DNA from: Flavobacteriales bacterium
GTDB lineage: Bacteria; Bacteroidota; Bacteroidia; Flavobacteriales; BACL11
Direction: 5' to 3'
Length of the DNA stretch: 64,000 nt
NCBI GenBank assembly: GCA_002705205.1
Contig: PAHP01000006.1
Location: forward strand, 62,001 to 126,000
Part shown: one piece after another, positions 43,271 through 51,805 of the stretch
How positions within the stretch are numbered: position 1 is the first letter of the stretch
Layout of the letters: each line of letters opens with the position of its first letter
Made by a program: the position numbers and the translations under genes
The notes under the pieces: model-generated
What the model saw: the letters and a program-made list of their open reading frames with translations, nothing else
Databases searched by the model: none
What the model was told of the DNA's origin: nothing

Positions 43271-45229
43271 TTATTTCTTTATAAGACGGATACTCGTATT
43301 ATTTACTTTTATAACATATACTCCTTTAGATAAAGAGTCTATATTAATTTCATTCTCAGACGTCTCCAAAACTTTCTTTCCTAGCATATTGTAAATCTCT
43401 TTTTTACCAGTATAATTTATAGTAATACTTTTGTCAGCAGGGTTAGGATATACTAGAATAGTATTTTGCATGTCCTCATGTATAGAATTGGTGATATTTG
43501 CGCTAATATTAATATTGTCAATAAATAGATTATTTTCGTATTGATTCACATTCCTAAATTTAATAATTACACCATCTATATTTATATAATTATTTAAATT
43601 AATAGACACAGAATTCCAATCATTATTACCACTAGGGAACCATTCAAATCCATTAAATATCGGTGTTGTGGTTACTAAATTAGCTCCAGCTTTTTCCCAC
43701 ACCTTCTCCCAACTTAATCCGCAATCAGAAGACACTAGAATAATTAATGTGTCAGACCAGTTTTGTGCCAAACTAGGATCTGTCCATAGCGAATAAGCAT
43801 AATCAAAACTTAAGTCAATATTGCTTGCATTAGAGAAATTTAATGTCGGTGAATTAAGATCATCATACTCTCCATTAGCTGAGTATATTGAGTTTTCAAT
43901 AGATATACAGCCGCTACTGTTGTAACCATAATTTGAATTAACTTCCCATGTTTGATCACCATCAGGATTATCAATAGACCAATTATTTGGAAGCGTTGTA
44001 TTTTGGAATCCTTCAGTTATAGGAGGAGTGTCTCCAGCACAACCACAAACTGCTAAACACGCATTATAACTGCTGTAAGAACCATTTCCTGTACCTGGAT
44101 CGACACAATTGCCTTGATTGTCACAATCCCATGAACTTGCAACAATACCGTTACAATTAACAGAAACAGTTGAGTTCTTTAACTCAACTCTTCCTCCTTG
44201 CCATGTTGAAGCATTTAATGTGCCTAGCATTACATCTACCTGTCCCTGAGAAAACATCCATTGATCGCTTGAATATGACATATAATTCTCATCCATATCT
44301 AATACATTGCTTGTAAATATATTTGAATAAGATAGATCATTACATGTGTTGTTATTTGTAAAAGCATTAACACTACCAAAATAAATATCTTCTGTTGCAG
44401 GAGTGTCATCTACATCTCCCCAACTATATATACTAGAGAGGTCATTATCACAACAGCCTGAACTTTCACAAAATGTGTGACTTAAACCTAAATAATGTCC
44501 AACTTCGTGTGTAGTTGTTCTGCCATCACTAAAATTACTAGAGCTACCGACAGTACCAAAATATCTGTAATCTACAACAATTCCATCTTTCCAAGATTGA
44601 TTGCCAGCCTGTAAGCCAGGAAGATAAGCATAACCAAGTGTTTGTCCGCCTCCTGAAGATCCAATTTTGCAAATCCAGATATTAAGATACCTTAATGGAT
44701 CCCAATTATCAATCCCTCCAGTAGATGCTTGTTTCATATCATTAGATTGCGTGTCATAATCCCAATCTGAATTAGAAGTAGGAGTTCTAGTTATTCCTGT
44801 TGTTGGATTTCCAGATGGATCAATACTTGCTAGGCAAAATTGAATCTGTGGGTTTCCTACATTATTAATAAATGTATTTCTTGGAGGGTTAGGGAACTCT
44901 GGGTTTGTTTGACTGTAATCTTGATTTAATATTAATAATTGATCTTCTATTTGAGCATCTGGTATATTTGTATTTGAACCTATTGCATCTTGTGTTCTAT
45001 GAACAACATGAATTACTACTGGGATTGTAATTACAGGTTGATTTTTATTGTCTATAAACTGATTGTTTTTATTGTAGTTATAAAGATTCTGTCTATTTAA
45101 TTCATAATCTAGATTATTTTTTAACTCATTTTTTATTAGATCAGTTGTCATGCATTTTTTTGTGTTTGTTTGGCAATAGATAAGATTGCTTAAAAAAAGC
45201 GATATTGAAATGATTAAGATTTTTTTCAT
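43271..45229 (-). CDS. Secreted M43 metalloprotease with type A type IX sorting domain
   Basis: Secreted zinc protease of 652 residues of the pappalysin family. It has a signal peptide (MKKILIISISLFLSNLIYCQ), a propeptide-like stretch with IPVVIHVVHRTQD (about 70), the zinc site TTHEVGHYLGLSHTF near residues 237-251 (HExxHxxGxxH) and the downstream Met-turn region with NYMSYSSDQWMFSQGQ. After it comes a jelly-roll-like domain (about 405-580) and the C-terminal type A sorting signal (VYPNPADKSITINY, MLGKKVLETSENEINIDSLS, GVYVIKV). It likely digests proteins outside the cell. Confidence 0.92.
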   Translation of the reverse strand: MKKILIISISLFLSNLIYCQTNTKKCMTTDLIKNELKNNLDYELNRQNLYNYNKNNQFIDNKNQPVITIPVVIHVVHRTQDAIGSNTNIPDAQIEDQLLILNQDYSQTNPEFPNPPRNTFINNVGNPQIQFCLASIDPSGNPTTGITRTPTSNSDWDYDTQSNDMKQASTGGIDNWDPLRYLNIWICKIGSSGGGQTLGYAYLPGLQAGNQSWKDGIVVDYRYFGTVGSSSNFSDGRTTTHEVGHYLGLSHTFCESSGCCDNDLSSIYSWGDVDDTPATEDIYFGSVNAFTNNNTCNDLSYSNIFTSNVLDMDENYMSYSSDQWMFSQGQVDVMLGTLNASTWQGGRVELKNSTVSVNCNGIVASSWDCDNQGNCVDPGTGNGSYSSYNACLAVCGCAGDTPPITEGFQNTTLPNNWSIDNPDGDQTWEVNSNYGYNSSGCISIENSIYSANGEYDDLNSPTLNFSNASNIDLSFDYAYSLWTDPSLAQNWSDTLIILVSSDCGLSWEKVWEKAGANLVTTTPIFNGFEWFPSGNNDWNSVSINLNNYINIDGVIIKFRNVNQYENNLFIDNINISANITNSIHEDMQNTILVYPNPADKSITINYTGKKEIYNMLGKKVLETSENEINIDSLSKGVYVIKVNNTSIRLIKK

Positions 45230-45252
45230 TGTAAATGTTTAATAATTTGTTG

Positions 45253-46065
45253 TTATAAAAATACGACTTTAAGGTTATCAAGATAGATCTTCTTTGTTTC
45301 AAGTGTAGATCCTTTATTAGCGCCTATGAATACTTTAAATGACTCTGCTCCTATTCCTTCAGATATTGTTTGAGTAAGGTCTATATAAATTTTATTCCAT
45401 TCTGCTTGAGGGTATATTAATTGTAATTCTTTTTTAACAACCCCTCCAGGAAAATTTATATATACGCCAATTAGGAAGTCTGTATCGCACTTATAGTCAA
45501 GTTCTAAATAAACATCAGCACCTTGCTGAGGAAGATTCTCTAATTTATTTGTAGTTATTTCAGATAAAAATACTGAATCAACAAGATTTATTGTGCCGTA
45601 ATTACCATCAATAGAGTTGAAATTTTCAATGGAGAATGTTGAGCTGTCAGTTTCTAAACTTAATCCAGAGCCATCAAAATCTTCAATAAAAATAGAATCA
45701 TTACTGTAAAGGGATTCTACTGACGGGTTAACTTCAATAGTTGTTCTCGATTCAAAATTATATTCATCAATAATATATGATGTGTAAAAAGGGTATGCAA
45801 TTCTACTACTTGCAATTCCATTTTTCTTAATTCCTGCCTTTACTCTTAACTTATGTGTTCCTGAAGATAAAATTGGAAAATGTGCTGGTAATTCATAAAC
45901 TCCTTGTAAATTATCATCAATATAAATCCAAGCATCAGTAATGTTGTACGTTTCGGTTGAATCTAGATAAATATTTTTAATACTAATATAAGATGGCTTA
46001 TTAATATCGCGTTTTTCACATGAAAACAGTATTAAAAGAATTAGTAAGCTTAGTATTTTATTCAT
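45253..46065 (-). CDS. Lipoprotein of unknown function
   Basis: Predicted lipoprotein of 270 residues (signal MNKILSLLILLILFSC, lipidated Cys16). The middle has a PEGA-like beta stretch with WIYIDDNLQGVYELPAHFPI and GTHKLRVKAGIKKNGI; the rest (about 130-270, FIEDFDGSGLSLE ... YLELDYKCDTDFLIGVYINF ... KIYLDNLKVVFL) looks like a carbohydrate-binding-type jelly roll. I do not recognise a named family. The start at 46065 is chosen over one 27 nt upstream because it gives a clean lipoprotein signal. It precedes the M43 protease gene by 23 nt and may be cotranscribed with it. Confidence 0.75.
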   Translation of the reverse strand: MNKILSLLILLILFSCEKRDINKPSYISIKNIYLDSTETYNITDAWIYIDDNLQGVYELPAHFPILSSGTHKLRVKAGIKKNGIASSRIAYPFYTSYIIDEYNFESRTTIEVNPSVESLYSNDSIFIEDFDGSGLSLETDSSTFSIENFNSIDGNYGTINLVDSVFLSEITTNKLENLPQQGADVYLELDYKCDTDFLIGVYINFPGGVVKKELQLIYPQAEWNKIYIDLTQTISEGIGAESFKVFIGANKGSTLETKKIYLDNLKVVFL

Positions 46066-46184
46066 ATTAACAATATAGTGTGTAATTAACAATACTTAAT
46101 AATGTAAAGAAAACCATTTTATTGTCTTATTTTGTATTGTAAACTTGTTACAAAAATAGTTAAAAGATTTATAAAAGATAAGTA

Positions 46185-46835
46185 ATGTTAGATAGTTTTA
46201 GGCACCAAGGTATGCGAAAGCAATTAGTTGATCATCTGAAAGAGAAAGGAATTAAAGATCAAAATGTTTTAGGTGCAATTAATACAATACCTAGACATCA
46301 GTTTTTAGATACAGCATTTGTAAATTTTGCTTATCAAGACAAAGCTTTTCCAATTGGATCAGGACAGACGATTTCACAGCCATTCACAGTTGCCTTCCAG
46401 TCTCAACTGTTAGATTTAAAGCCAAATGAAAAAGTACTTGAAGTTGGCACAGGTTCTGGATACCAAGCTGCTGTACTCTCTTTGTTAGATGCAGAGGTGT
46501 TTACTATTGAGCGTCAAAGAGATTTATTTCTAAAAACAAAGGAATTTCTACCCAAGTTAGGCTATAACTGTATGTTTATATATGGAGATGGATATAAAGG
46601 ATTACCTAAGTTTGCTCCTTTTGATAAGATTATAATTACTTGTGGAGCTCCTTTTATTCCTGAGGACTTACTAGCTCAGTTAAAAGTAGGAGGGAAGATG
46701 GTGGCTCCTATTGGGGATGGCAACACACAATTAATGCATTTGATTGAGAAAATATCAGAGAAAGAAAATAAAATAACAACTCATGGGAACTTTTCTTTTG
46801 TACCTATGCTAAATGATAAAAGCAATGGAAACTAA
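46185..46835 (+). CDS. pcm: Protein-L-isoaspartate O-methyltransferase
   Basis: Cytoplasmic repair enzyme of 216 residues that methylates abnormal isoaspartyl residues in aged proteins. Motifs: IPRHQFLD, FPIGSGQTISQPFTVAFQ, the SAM-binding loop EVGTGSGYQAAVLS (about 86-99), and IITCGAPFIPEDLLAQLKVGG. Length is normal. The next gene overlaps its end by 11 nt, so the two are translated from one mRNA. Confidence 0.95.
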   Translation: MLDSFRHQGMRKQLVDHLKEKGIKDQNVLGAINTIPRHQFLDTAFVNFAYQDKAFPIGSGQTISQPFTVAFQSQLLDLKPNEKVLEVGTGSGYQAAVLSLLDAEVFTIERQRDLFLKTKEFLPKLGYNCMFIYGDGYKGLPKFAPFDKIIITCGAPFIPEDLLAQLKVGGKMVAPIGDGNTQLMHLIEKISEKENKITTHGNFSFVPMLNDKSNGN

Positions 46836-47034
46836 AGATTCAGTAGGAAACTTGCTCAATGATGGAGATACAGTAATTATCTCGAAAACCTTAAAAGTAA
46901 AAGGAATGTCAAAGACTCTTAAAAGAGGAGAGAAAATTAAAAATATACGAACGATAGGGGATCCTCAAAATATTGAGTGTAGAATTGGTAAGAATCAATT
47001 AGTAATAAAAACTCAATTTATTAAGAAGGCGTAA
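46825..47034 (+). CDS. Short PhnA-like (YjdM C-domain) protein
   Basis: Protein of 69 residues matching the C-terminal domain of the PhnA/YjdM family: DSVGNLLNDGDTVIISKTLK, VKGMSKTLKRGEKIKNIRTI, IECRIGKNQLVIKTQFIKK. The zinc-ribbon domain present in the longer E. coli protein is absent, as in many Bacteroidota. In spite of the old name linking it to phosphonates its job is not established. The start METKDSVG (46825) overlaps the pcm end by 11 nt; another in-frame ATG lies at 46813. Confidence 0.85.
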   Translation: METKDSVGNLLNDGDTVIISKTLKVKGMSKTLKRGEKIKNIRTIGDPQNIECRIGKNQLVIKTQFIKKA

Positions 47035-47090
47035 GATGTAAAATGCATTTTTAAAAGTTTCATTTTTTTTTAGTATAATTGCACTTTATT

Positions 47091-47336
47091 ATGAAGAAAT
47101 TACTATTATTTTTTGCTATAGCCTTTGTTTTTTCTGCTTGCAATAAATGTAAGGAATGCACAGATGGAGATCCATGGACTGTTGGAGGATATTCTGGTAT
47201 TAGTGAGCAAGAAACATATGGAGACCAAATAACCGAAGTATGTAGTGATAACTTTGAATCTAAGAAAGATTTTAATGATTTTATAGATAGCTTGGAAGAT
47301 GATGGTTATGATTGTAAAAGTGATTTCTGGAACTAA
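47091..47336 (+). CDS. Small Cys-rich lipoprotein, tandem copy 1
   Basis: Predicted lipoprotein of 81 residues (signal MKKLLLFFAIAFVFSAC, lipidated Cys17). The mature part has CNKCKECTDGD at the start, EVCSDNFESKKDF in the middle and DCKSDFWN at the end. The next gene encodes a near-copy, and the gene at 37.3 kb a distant one. The mature protein has five Cys besides none in the signal part, in a C-x2-C-x2-C ... C ... C pattern. No family function is known to me. The start is set by the lipoprotein signal at 47091. Confidence 0.75.
   Translation: MKKLLLFFAIAFVFSACNKCKECTDGDPWTVGGYSGISEQETYGDQITEVCSDNFESKKDFNDFIDSLEDDGYDCKSDFWN
47241..47336 (+). repeat. 96-nt direct repeat, copy 1
   Basis: The last 32 codons (including stop) of tandem lipoprotein copy 1 match the last 32 codons of copy 2 at 84 of 96 positions by eye. 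It shows recent tandem duplication. Confidence 0.9.
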
Positions 47337-47346
47337 AATTAAAAAA

Positions 47347-47589
47347 ATGAAAAAAATATTATTATTTTCGGCAGTAGTACTTATGTTTTCTGCTTGTAAT
47401 AAATGCAAGGAATGTACACATGATACTATGGAGTATCAATCTTATGATGAGAATGGGAATTACGATTCATTTGGTAACTATATAGAGGAGGTTTGCAGTG
47501 ACAACTTTGAATCTAAAAAAGATTTTAATGATTATATAGATGCAATGGAAGATAATAATTATGATTGTAAAAGTGATTTCTGGAATTAA
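47347..47589 (+). CDS. Small Cys-rich lipoprotein, tandem copy 2
   Basis: Predicted lipoprotein of 80 residues (signal MKKILLFSAVVLMFSAC, lipidated Cys17), starting 10 nt after copy 1. The first mature residues (CNKCKECT) and the last 31 residues are nearly the same as copy 1, while the middle (HDTMEYQSYDENGNYDSFGN) differs fully, so the middle is the variable part. Function unknown. The pair is probably cotranscribed and may continue into the lipoprotein gene at 47642. Confidence 0.75.
   Translation: MKKILLFSAVVLMFSACNKCKECTHDTMEYQSYDENGNYDSFGNYIEEVCSDNFESKKDFNDYIDAMEDNNYDCKSDFWN
47494..47589 (+). repeat. 96-nt direct repeat, copy 2
   Basis: Partner of the repeat at 47241-47336, about 88 percent identical by hand count. 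Changes are mostly silent or conservative except around codons 17-18 and 21-22. Confidence 0.9.
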
Positions 47590-47641
47590 AAATATTAAAA
47601 CAAATACTAACTTAATTATACTAACTTAAAACAAAAACGAT

Positions 47642-48256
47642 ATGAAAAAAATGTACCCATTATTAGCAATATTTGTTGTAGCAGCTGTTCTATCTAGCTG
47701 TACTTCAACTAATAAAGCTGCAGCAGGAGCTCCAATTGATTTGCCAGGAGATATTTCTCACCAAACTTTAGAGGCTGATATAACTGTTGATGACACAAAA
47801 AAGATTAAAGGTTCTTCTTCTTCTACATGGTTCCTTATGTTTAGAATTGAAGGAGACAGTGAATATGCTGATGGAGTTGACTATGGAGCATATGGAAATG
47901 TTTCTGCTAAGTCAAGCCCAATATCTTGGCTTTGGAACGCAATAAATCCTTTTTCAATACTTAGCAATGTATTGACAGGAGATGCAGCAGGTAAAGTTAA
48001 ATCTTCAGCAGCTTATGATGCTTTAAATGGAACTGATGCTGATTTTATTGCTCACCCAAGATATGTTTATACGGAAAGAAACTGGTTTATTATTAAGCAG
48101 TACGAGGCTACTGTTGAGGGTTACCCAGGTTACTATTCAAACATTAGAAGTTATGACCCGGTACAAAGAAAATTAGATCAAAATCTTGAGAATGCTGTAA
48201 ATAAAAAGATTATAAAAAAGCTAGGAATTGGAGCTGGTCATGTTCATGAGCATTAA
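47642..48256 (+). CDS. Lipoprotein of unknown function
   Basis: Predicted lipoprotein of 204 residues (signal MKKMYPLLAIFVVAAVLSSC, lipidated Cys20). The mature part has KKIKGSSSSTWFLMFRIEGD, a hydrophobic stretch SSPISWLWNAINPFSILSNV (about 98-117) that might sit at a membrane, HPRYVYTERNWFIIKQYEATVEGYPGYY-type segments and a C-terminal GHVHEH that could bind metal. The AHPRYVYTERNWFIIK...EGYPG pattern suggests a TRL/DUF-like small envelope family, but I cannot name it. A strong terminator follows. Confidence 0.7.
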   Translation: MKKMYPLLAIFVVAAVLSSCTSTNKAAAGAPIDLPGDISHQTLEADITVDDTKKIKGSSSSTWFLMFRIEGDSEYADGVDYGAYGNVSAKSSPISWLWNAINPFSILSNVLTGDAAGKVKSSAAYDALNGTDADFIAHPRYVYTERNWFIIKQYEATVEGYPGYYSNIRSYDPVQRKLDQNLENAVNKKIIKKLGIGAGHVHEH

Positions 48257-48281
48257 AATATTTTTACAATATTAATTTTAT

Positions 48282-48310
48282 AAAAAAGGGGCCATTAGGC
48301 TCCTTTTTTT
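48282..48310. terminator. Bidirectional rho-independent terminator
   Basis: The stem runs AAAAAAGGGGCC (48282-48293) to GGCTCCTTTTTT (48298-48309), with a 4-nt ATTA loop and one G-T pair. An A run before and T run after let it work from both sides. The stop codon of the convergent aminotransferase gene (48309-48311) lies in its T run. Confidence 0.9.
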
Positions 48311-49490
48311 ATTCATCTAATATTGATTTTATTATTTTACATCCTTTAATAATATCATTGTCGGAAATAGTAAGAGGAGGTGTAATACGAATAGCAGTAT
48401 CAGTAAATAAAAAATAGAATAATATCAATCCTTTTTCTAAAGATTTATCTACAACTTTTCTTACCAAAGACTCATCATCTAATTCAATAGCAAGCATAAG
48501 ACCCTTACCTCTAATCTCTTTTATTTTTGAATGAATTAAATTTGCTCTAAAAAGCCGTTCTTTTTCCTCTATATCATTTATTATTTCTGTAGAAATCAGG
48601 TGCTCTAAGCAAGCTAAGCTTGCGGCGCAATTTACAGGATGACCTCCAAAAGTAGTAATATGGCCTAAGCTAGGCTCAAAAGTTAATAGATTCATTAGTT
48701 TATTTGAAGAAATAAAAGCACCTATTGGCATACCTGCTCCCATTCCTTTTGCAAGACATAGTATATCTGGAATTACATTATAACACTCAAAGCCAAATAG
48801 AGTTCCTAGTCTACCATAACAGGTCTGTATTTCATCAAAAATAAGTAGTGTTCCTGTTTCGGCACATTTCTTTTTCACATTTAATAAAAAGTTATTTTCT
48901 GGACTTATAAATCCACTAGCACCCTGTATTGGCTCAATAACGACCGCGGCAGTTTTATTTGTAATATTAGCTAATGTACTATCATCATTAAAATGAATTT
49001 GGTTACAAGATGGTAAAAGAGGCCTGTAATTTGCTTTCTTCCGCTCATTTCCCATAATACTTAATGATCCTTGTGTTGAACCATGATATGAATTCTTACA
49101 AGAAATGATTTCTGAGCGACCTGTAGCTCTTTTTGCTAACTTCATAGCCCCTTCAATTGCTTCTGTTCCAGAATTAGTAAAGTAGGTTGTATTTAGACTA
49201 GTAGGTAGATTTTTTGCCAATAACTCAGCTAATTTATATTGAGGGTTCTGCACGTATTCTCCATATACCATTACATGAGAATATTTATTTAATTGTTTTT
49301 TTACAGCATTTGTAATAATTGAATTAGAGTGACCTAACGTACAAGCTGATACTCCCGCAACAAAATCTAGATATTGCTTGCCTTCTACATCAGTTATATA
49401 ACTTCCCTTTGCACTTTTAATCTCTAAGCATGAAGGAGTCGGGAATGTCTGAGCTTGATGTTTTTTAAAGATCTCTTTTGCAGCATCCAT
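48309..49490 (-). CDS. Class III PLP aminotransferase (acetylornithine/ornithine type)
   Basis: PLP-dependent aminotransferase of 393 residues. Family marks: YLDFVAGVSACTLGHSN, TYFTNSGTEAIEGAMKLAKR, NSYHGSTQGSLSIMGN, VVIEPIQGASGFISP, LIFDEIQTCYGRLG and the PLP lysine in LCLAKGMGAGMPIGAF. The layout fits acetylornithine, ornithine or similar omega-aminotransferases; the exact substrate is open. It is the last gene of a tight four-gene operon, starting 2 nt after the transketolase C-subunit gene. Its end overlaps the terminator. Confidence 0.9.
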   Translation of the reverse strand: MDAAKEIFKKHQAQTFPTPSCLEIKSAKGSYITDVEGKQYLDFVAGVSACTLGHSNSIITNAVKKQLNKYSHVMVYGEYVQNPQYKLAELLAKNLPTSLNTTYFTNSGTEAIEGAMKLAKRATGRSEIISCKNSYHGSTQGSLSIMGNERKKANYRPLLPSCNQIHFNDDSTLANITNKTAAVVIEPIQGASGFISPENNFLLNVKKKCAETGTLLIFDEIQTCYGRLGTLFGFECYNVIPDILCLAKGMGAGMPIGAFISSNKLMNLLTFEPSLGHITTFGGHPVNCAASLACLEHLISTEIINDIEEKERLFRANLIHSKIKEIRGKGLMLAIELDDESLVRKVVDKSLEKGLILFYFLFTDTAIRITPPLTISDNDIIKGCKIIKSILDE

Positions 49491-49492
49491 TC

Positions 49493-50428
49493 TTACTTTC
49501 TTGCTATTACTTTTTTTGCTGAATCAACAATTGCATTCCTATCAATACCATATTTTTCCATTAATTTCATTGGGGGCCCACTTTCTCCAAACATATCATT
49601 CATTCCAACCATTTCAATAGGAGTAGGTAGTTTTCTTGATAGAAGCTGTGCAATACTATCTCCAAGTCCTCCGTTTAGCATGTGCTCTTCAGCAGTAACA
49701 ACACATTTAGTTCTTTTGACAGATTCTATTATAGCATCATTATCTAAGGGTTTAATAGTGTGGATATTAATAACATCAGCTGAAATCCCTTCTTTATTAA
49801 GTGTTTTTTCTGCTTCTAGAGATTCCCAAACTAAATGACCAGTTGCTAATATTGTTACATCATCTCCTTTTTTTAAGTGCAATGCCTTTCCAATCTCAAA
49901 TTTTTGATCAGCAGGAGTAAAGTTGGGTACTTTGGGTCTTCCAAATCTTAAGTAAACAGGGCCAACATAATCTGCTATAGCAATAGTAGCTGCTTTAGTT
50001 TGATTGTAGTCACAAGGATTAATCACTACCATATGAGGTAGCATTTTCATCATGCCAATATCTTCTAAGGTTTGATGTGTAGCACCATCTTCACCTAATG
50101 TCAAGCCAGCATGTGAAGCGCAAATTTTAACATTCTTATTCGAATAAGCAACTCCTTGTCTTATTTGATCATAAACTCTAGCTGTAGAGAAGTTTGCAAA
50201 GGTTCCTGTAAAGGGGATCTTTCCTCCAATAGTCATCCCTGCAGCAATTCCTATCATATTTGCTTCAGCAATTCCAATCTGAAAGAATCGTTCTGGGTTC
50301 TCATCTTGAAAATCATTCATTTTTAAGGAGCCTGTAAGATCAGCGCAAAGCGCAACTACCTCTTTATTAGTTCTTCCTAATTCTGTTAATCCTGCGCCAA
50401 ATCCTGATCTTGTATCTTTTAATTCCAT
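49493..50428 (-). CDS. Transketolase, C-terminal subunit
   Basis: C-terminal half of a split transketolase, 311 residues: the pyrimidine-binding domain (LCADLTGSLKMNDF, RFFQIGIAEANMIGIAAGMTI with the catalytic Glu of the GxAE type, FATFANFSTARVYDQIRQG-like segment, HAGLTLGEDGATHQTLEDIG) and the C-terminal transketolase domain (VTILATGHLVWESLEAEK). It pairs with the N-terminal subunit at 51795-52640 to move two-carbon units in the pentose phosphate pathway. Unusually a vWA-protein gene lies between the two halves. Spacings are 3 nt to the vWA gene and 2 nt to the aminotransferase gene. Confidence 0.93.
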   Translation of the reverse strand: MELKDTRSGFGAGLTELGRTNKEVVALCADLTGSLKMNDFQDENPERFFQIGIAEANMIGIAAGMTIGGKIPFTGTFANFSTARVYDQIRQGVAYSNKNVKICASHAGLTLGEDGATHQTLEDIGMMKMLPHMVVINPCDYNQTKAATIAIADYVGPVYLRFGRPKVPNFTPADQKFEIGKALHLKKGDDVTILATGHLVWESLEAEKTLNKEGISADVINIHTIKPLDNDAIIESVKRTKCVVTAEEHMLNGGLGDSIAQLLSRKLPTPIEMVGMNDMFGESGPPMKLMEKYGIDRNAIVDSAKKVIARK

Positions 50429-50431
50429 TTC

Positions 50432-51805
50432 TTAATAGATTTTAATAAGTTCTGATTGTCCTGATTTTAATTTAAAACTTCTCTCAGTCGTATAAATATA
50501 ATTCTTTCCTGATTTAGCTCTAAAAACTACTTTATACCTTCCAGGTAATAGTGTTAACCTGTGTTGATCTTTTTCTCCTTTAAAATGATATATTTGTTCT
50601 AGATTATCACCATTGTAAACATACAGCCCTCCATATCCTTTTGAAGGAAGTATTATATTAGCAACACCCGGTGTTTCAATTGCATATGTAGTTTTTGCAC
50701 TTTGATAAATTTCTACATCTAAGAAGCTCTTCCTTGGAAGTGTCAGAAGCTCAATGTCATAACTACCAGTAAGATATTTCTCAACCGTATTTATTTCTTG
50801 CACATTAAGTGTTGAATCTATTTTTGAAGGACGTACTATATATTGGTACTTTACCTTAGAATTCATTGTTATTTCTAATTCACCTTGAGGAGTATTTATA
50901 GGAATAATGGTGTGTTTGCCAGCTCTAAGTTCAATATCATTAACTGTAACAGGAGGGATTGTATGTGCAACAACTTTATATGTTAGTACAGGATCAATCA
51001 CCATAGTGTCAGGATTCCCATAAGCATTTATAGTATGTATATAATTATACTTAGATATTCCTGTGAAATCATTATAGAAAGTAATATTTACATTAGTTTC
51101 TGTAGGCTCTCCATTCTCATCTAATAGATTAACTTGCGCAGTCGTATTGTCGATAACATGTGATATTACAATATTTAAGATATTTGTGAAATCTTGTTCT
51201 TTACTTGCATCAAAAAATCTACCTACACAATCAAATGATTCTTTCCAGCTCTGATCAAGTCCTACGCCAATTACAAAAGGCTTTAGAATAATGCCTTTTC
51301 TTTGATAAAGTCTTGAGACAGCACAAGGGTCCATTTCACACTCTTCTTTACCATCAGTTATTAGGATAACAATATTTCTAGCGTCTTTATCAGGGAAGTC
51401 TTTTGCTCCTTCTTCTAGAGAACGAGCAATTGGAGTTGTTCCTCTAGATCTTATCACAGATAATTTTTTTTTGATAATATCTACAGCATAATTAGCTTTT
51501 AAGAATCCTACTTCTAAATGAGTATCCTCACAATCTTGAGGTGGGTACCCGCTTTTATGTCCATAGACTCTTAATGCTAACTCTAAATTTTCGATATCTT
51601 GTAAGGAATCAACCATATTGCTTAAAAGTTTTTTAGCAATATCAATCTTTCTTCCACTCTGCCATCTTCCAAGCATTGATGCTGATGCATCAAAAATAAA
51701 AAGAATACGACTTAATGGCTCTTTCTTTGTCTGAGCTATAGTGTTAAAATTTCCTGAAAATAGGAAAAAAGCTATTAATAATATTTTAAAATCTCTAGTA
51801 GTCAC
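50432..51805 (-). CDS. Exported von Willebrand factor A-domain protein
   Basis: Predicted exported protein of 457 residues with an N-terminal hydrophobic signal (FKILLIAFFLFSGNFNTIAQ, about 6-25). The vWA domain at about 33-215 has a complete metal site: FDASASM (Asp39, Ser41, Ser43), the Thr in SRGTTPIARSLEEG and the Asp in VILITDGKEEC. The rest is made of beta-sandwich repeats resembling PEGA-type segments (HRLTLLPGRYKVVFRAKSG). It lies inside the transketolase operon, overlapping the N-subunit gene by 11 nt. A link with carbohydrate metabolism is not apparent. The MoxR ATPase at 21.2 kb belongs to a family that often partners vWA proteins, but it is distant. Confidence 0.88.
   Translation of the reverse strand: MTTRDFKILLIAFFLFSGNFNTIAQTKKEPLSRILFIFDASASMLGRWQSGRKIDIAKKLLSNMVDSLQDIENLELALRVYGHKSGYPPQDCEDTHLEVGFLKANYAVDIIKKKLSVIRSRGTTPIARSLEEGAKDFPDKDARNIVILITDGKEECEMDPCAVSRLYQRKGIILKPFVIGVGLDQSWKESFDCVGRFFDASKEQDFTNILNIVISHVIDNTTAQVNLLDENGEPTETNVNITFYNDFTGISKYNYIHTINAYGNPDTMVIDPVLTYKVVAHTIPPVTVNDIELRAGKHTIIPINTPQGELEITMNSKVKYQYIVRPSKIDSTLNVQEINTVEKYLTGSYDIELLTLPRKSFLDVEIYQSAKTTYAIETPGVANIILPSKGYGGLYVYNGDNLEQIYHFKGEKDQHRLTLLPGRYKVVFRAKSGKNYIYTTERSFKLKSGQSELIKIY

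Noticed and set aside
46125-46148. -7 box for pcm
   Set aside because: Only near matches (TTATTTTG, TAAACTTG) are present, each with one mismatch, so I did not call it.
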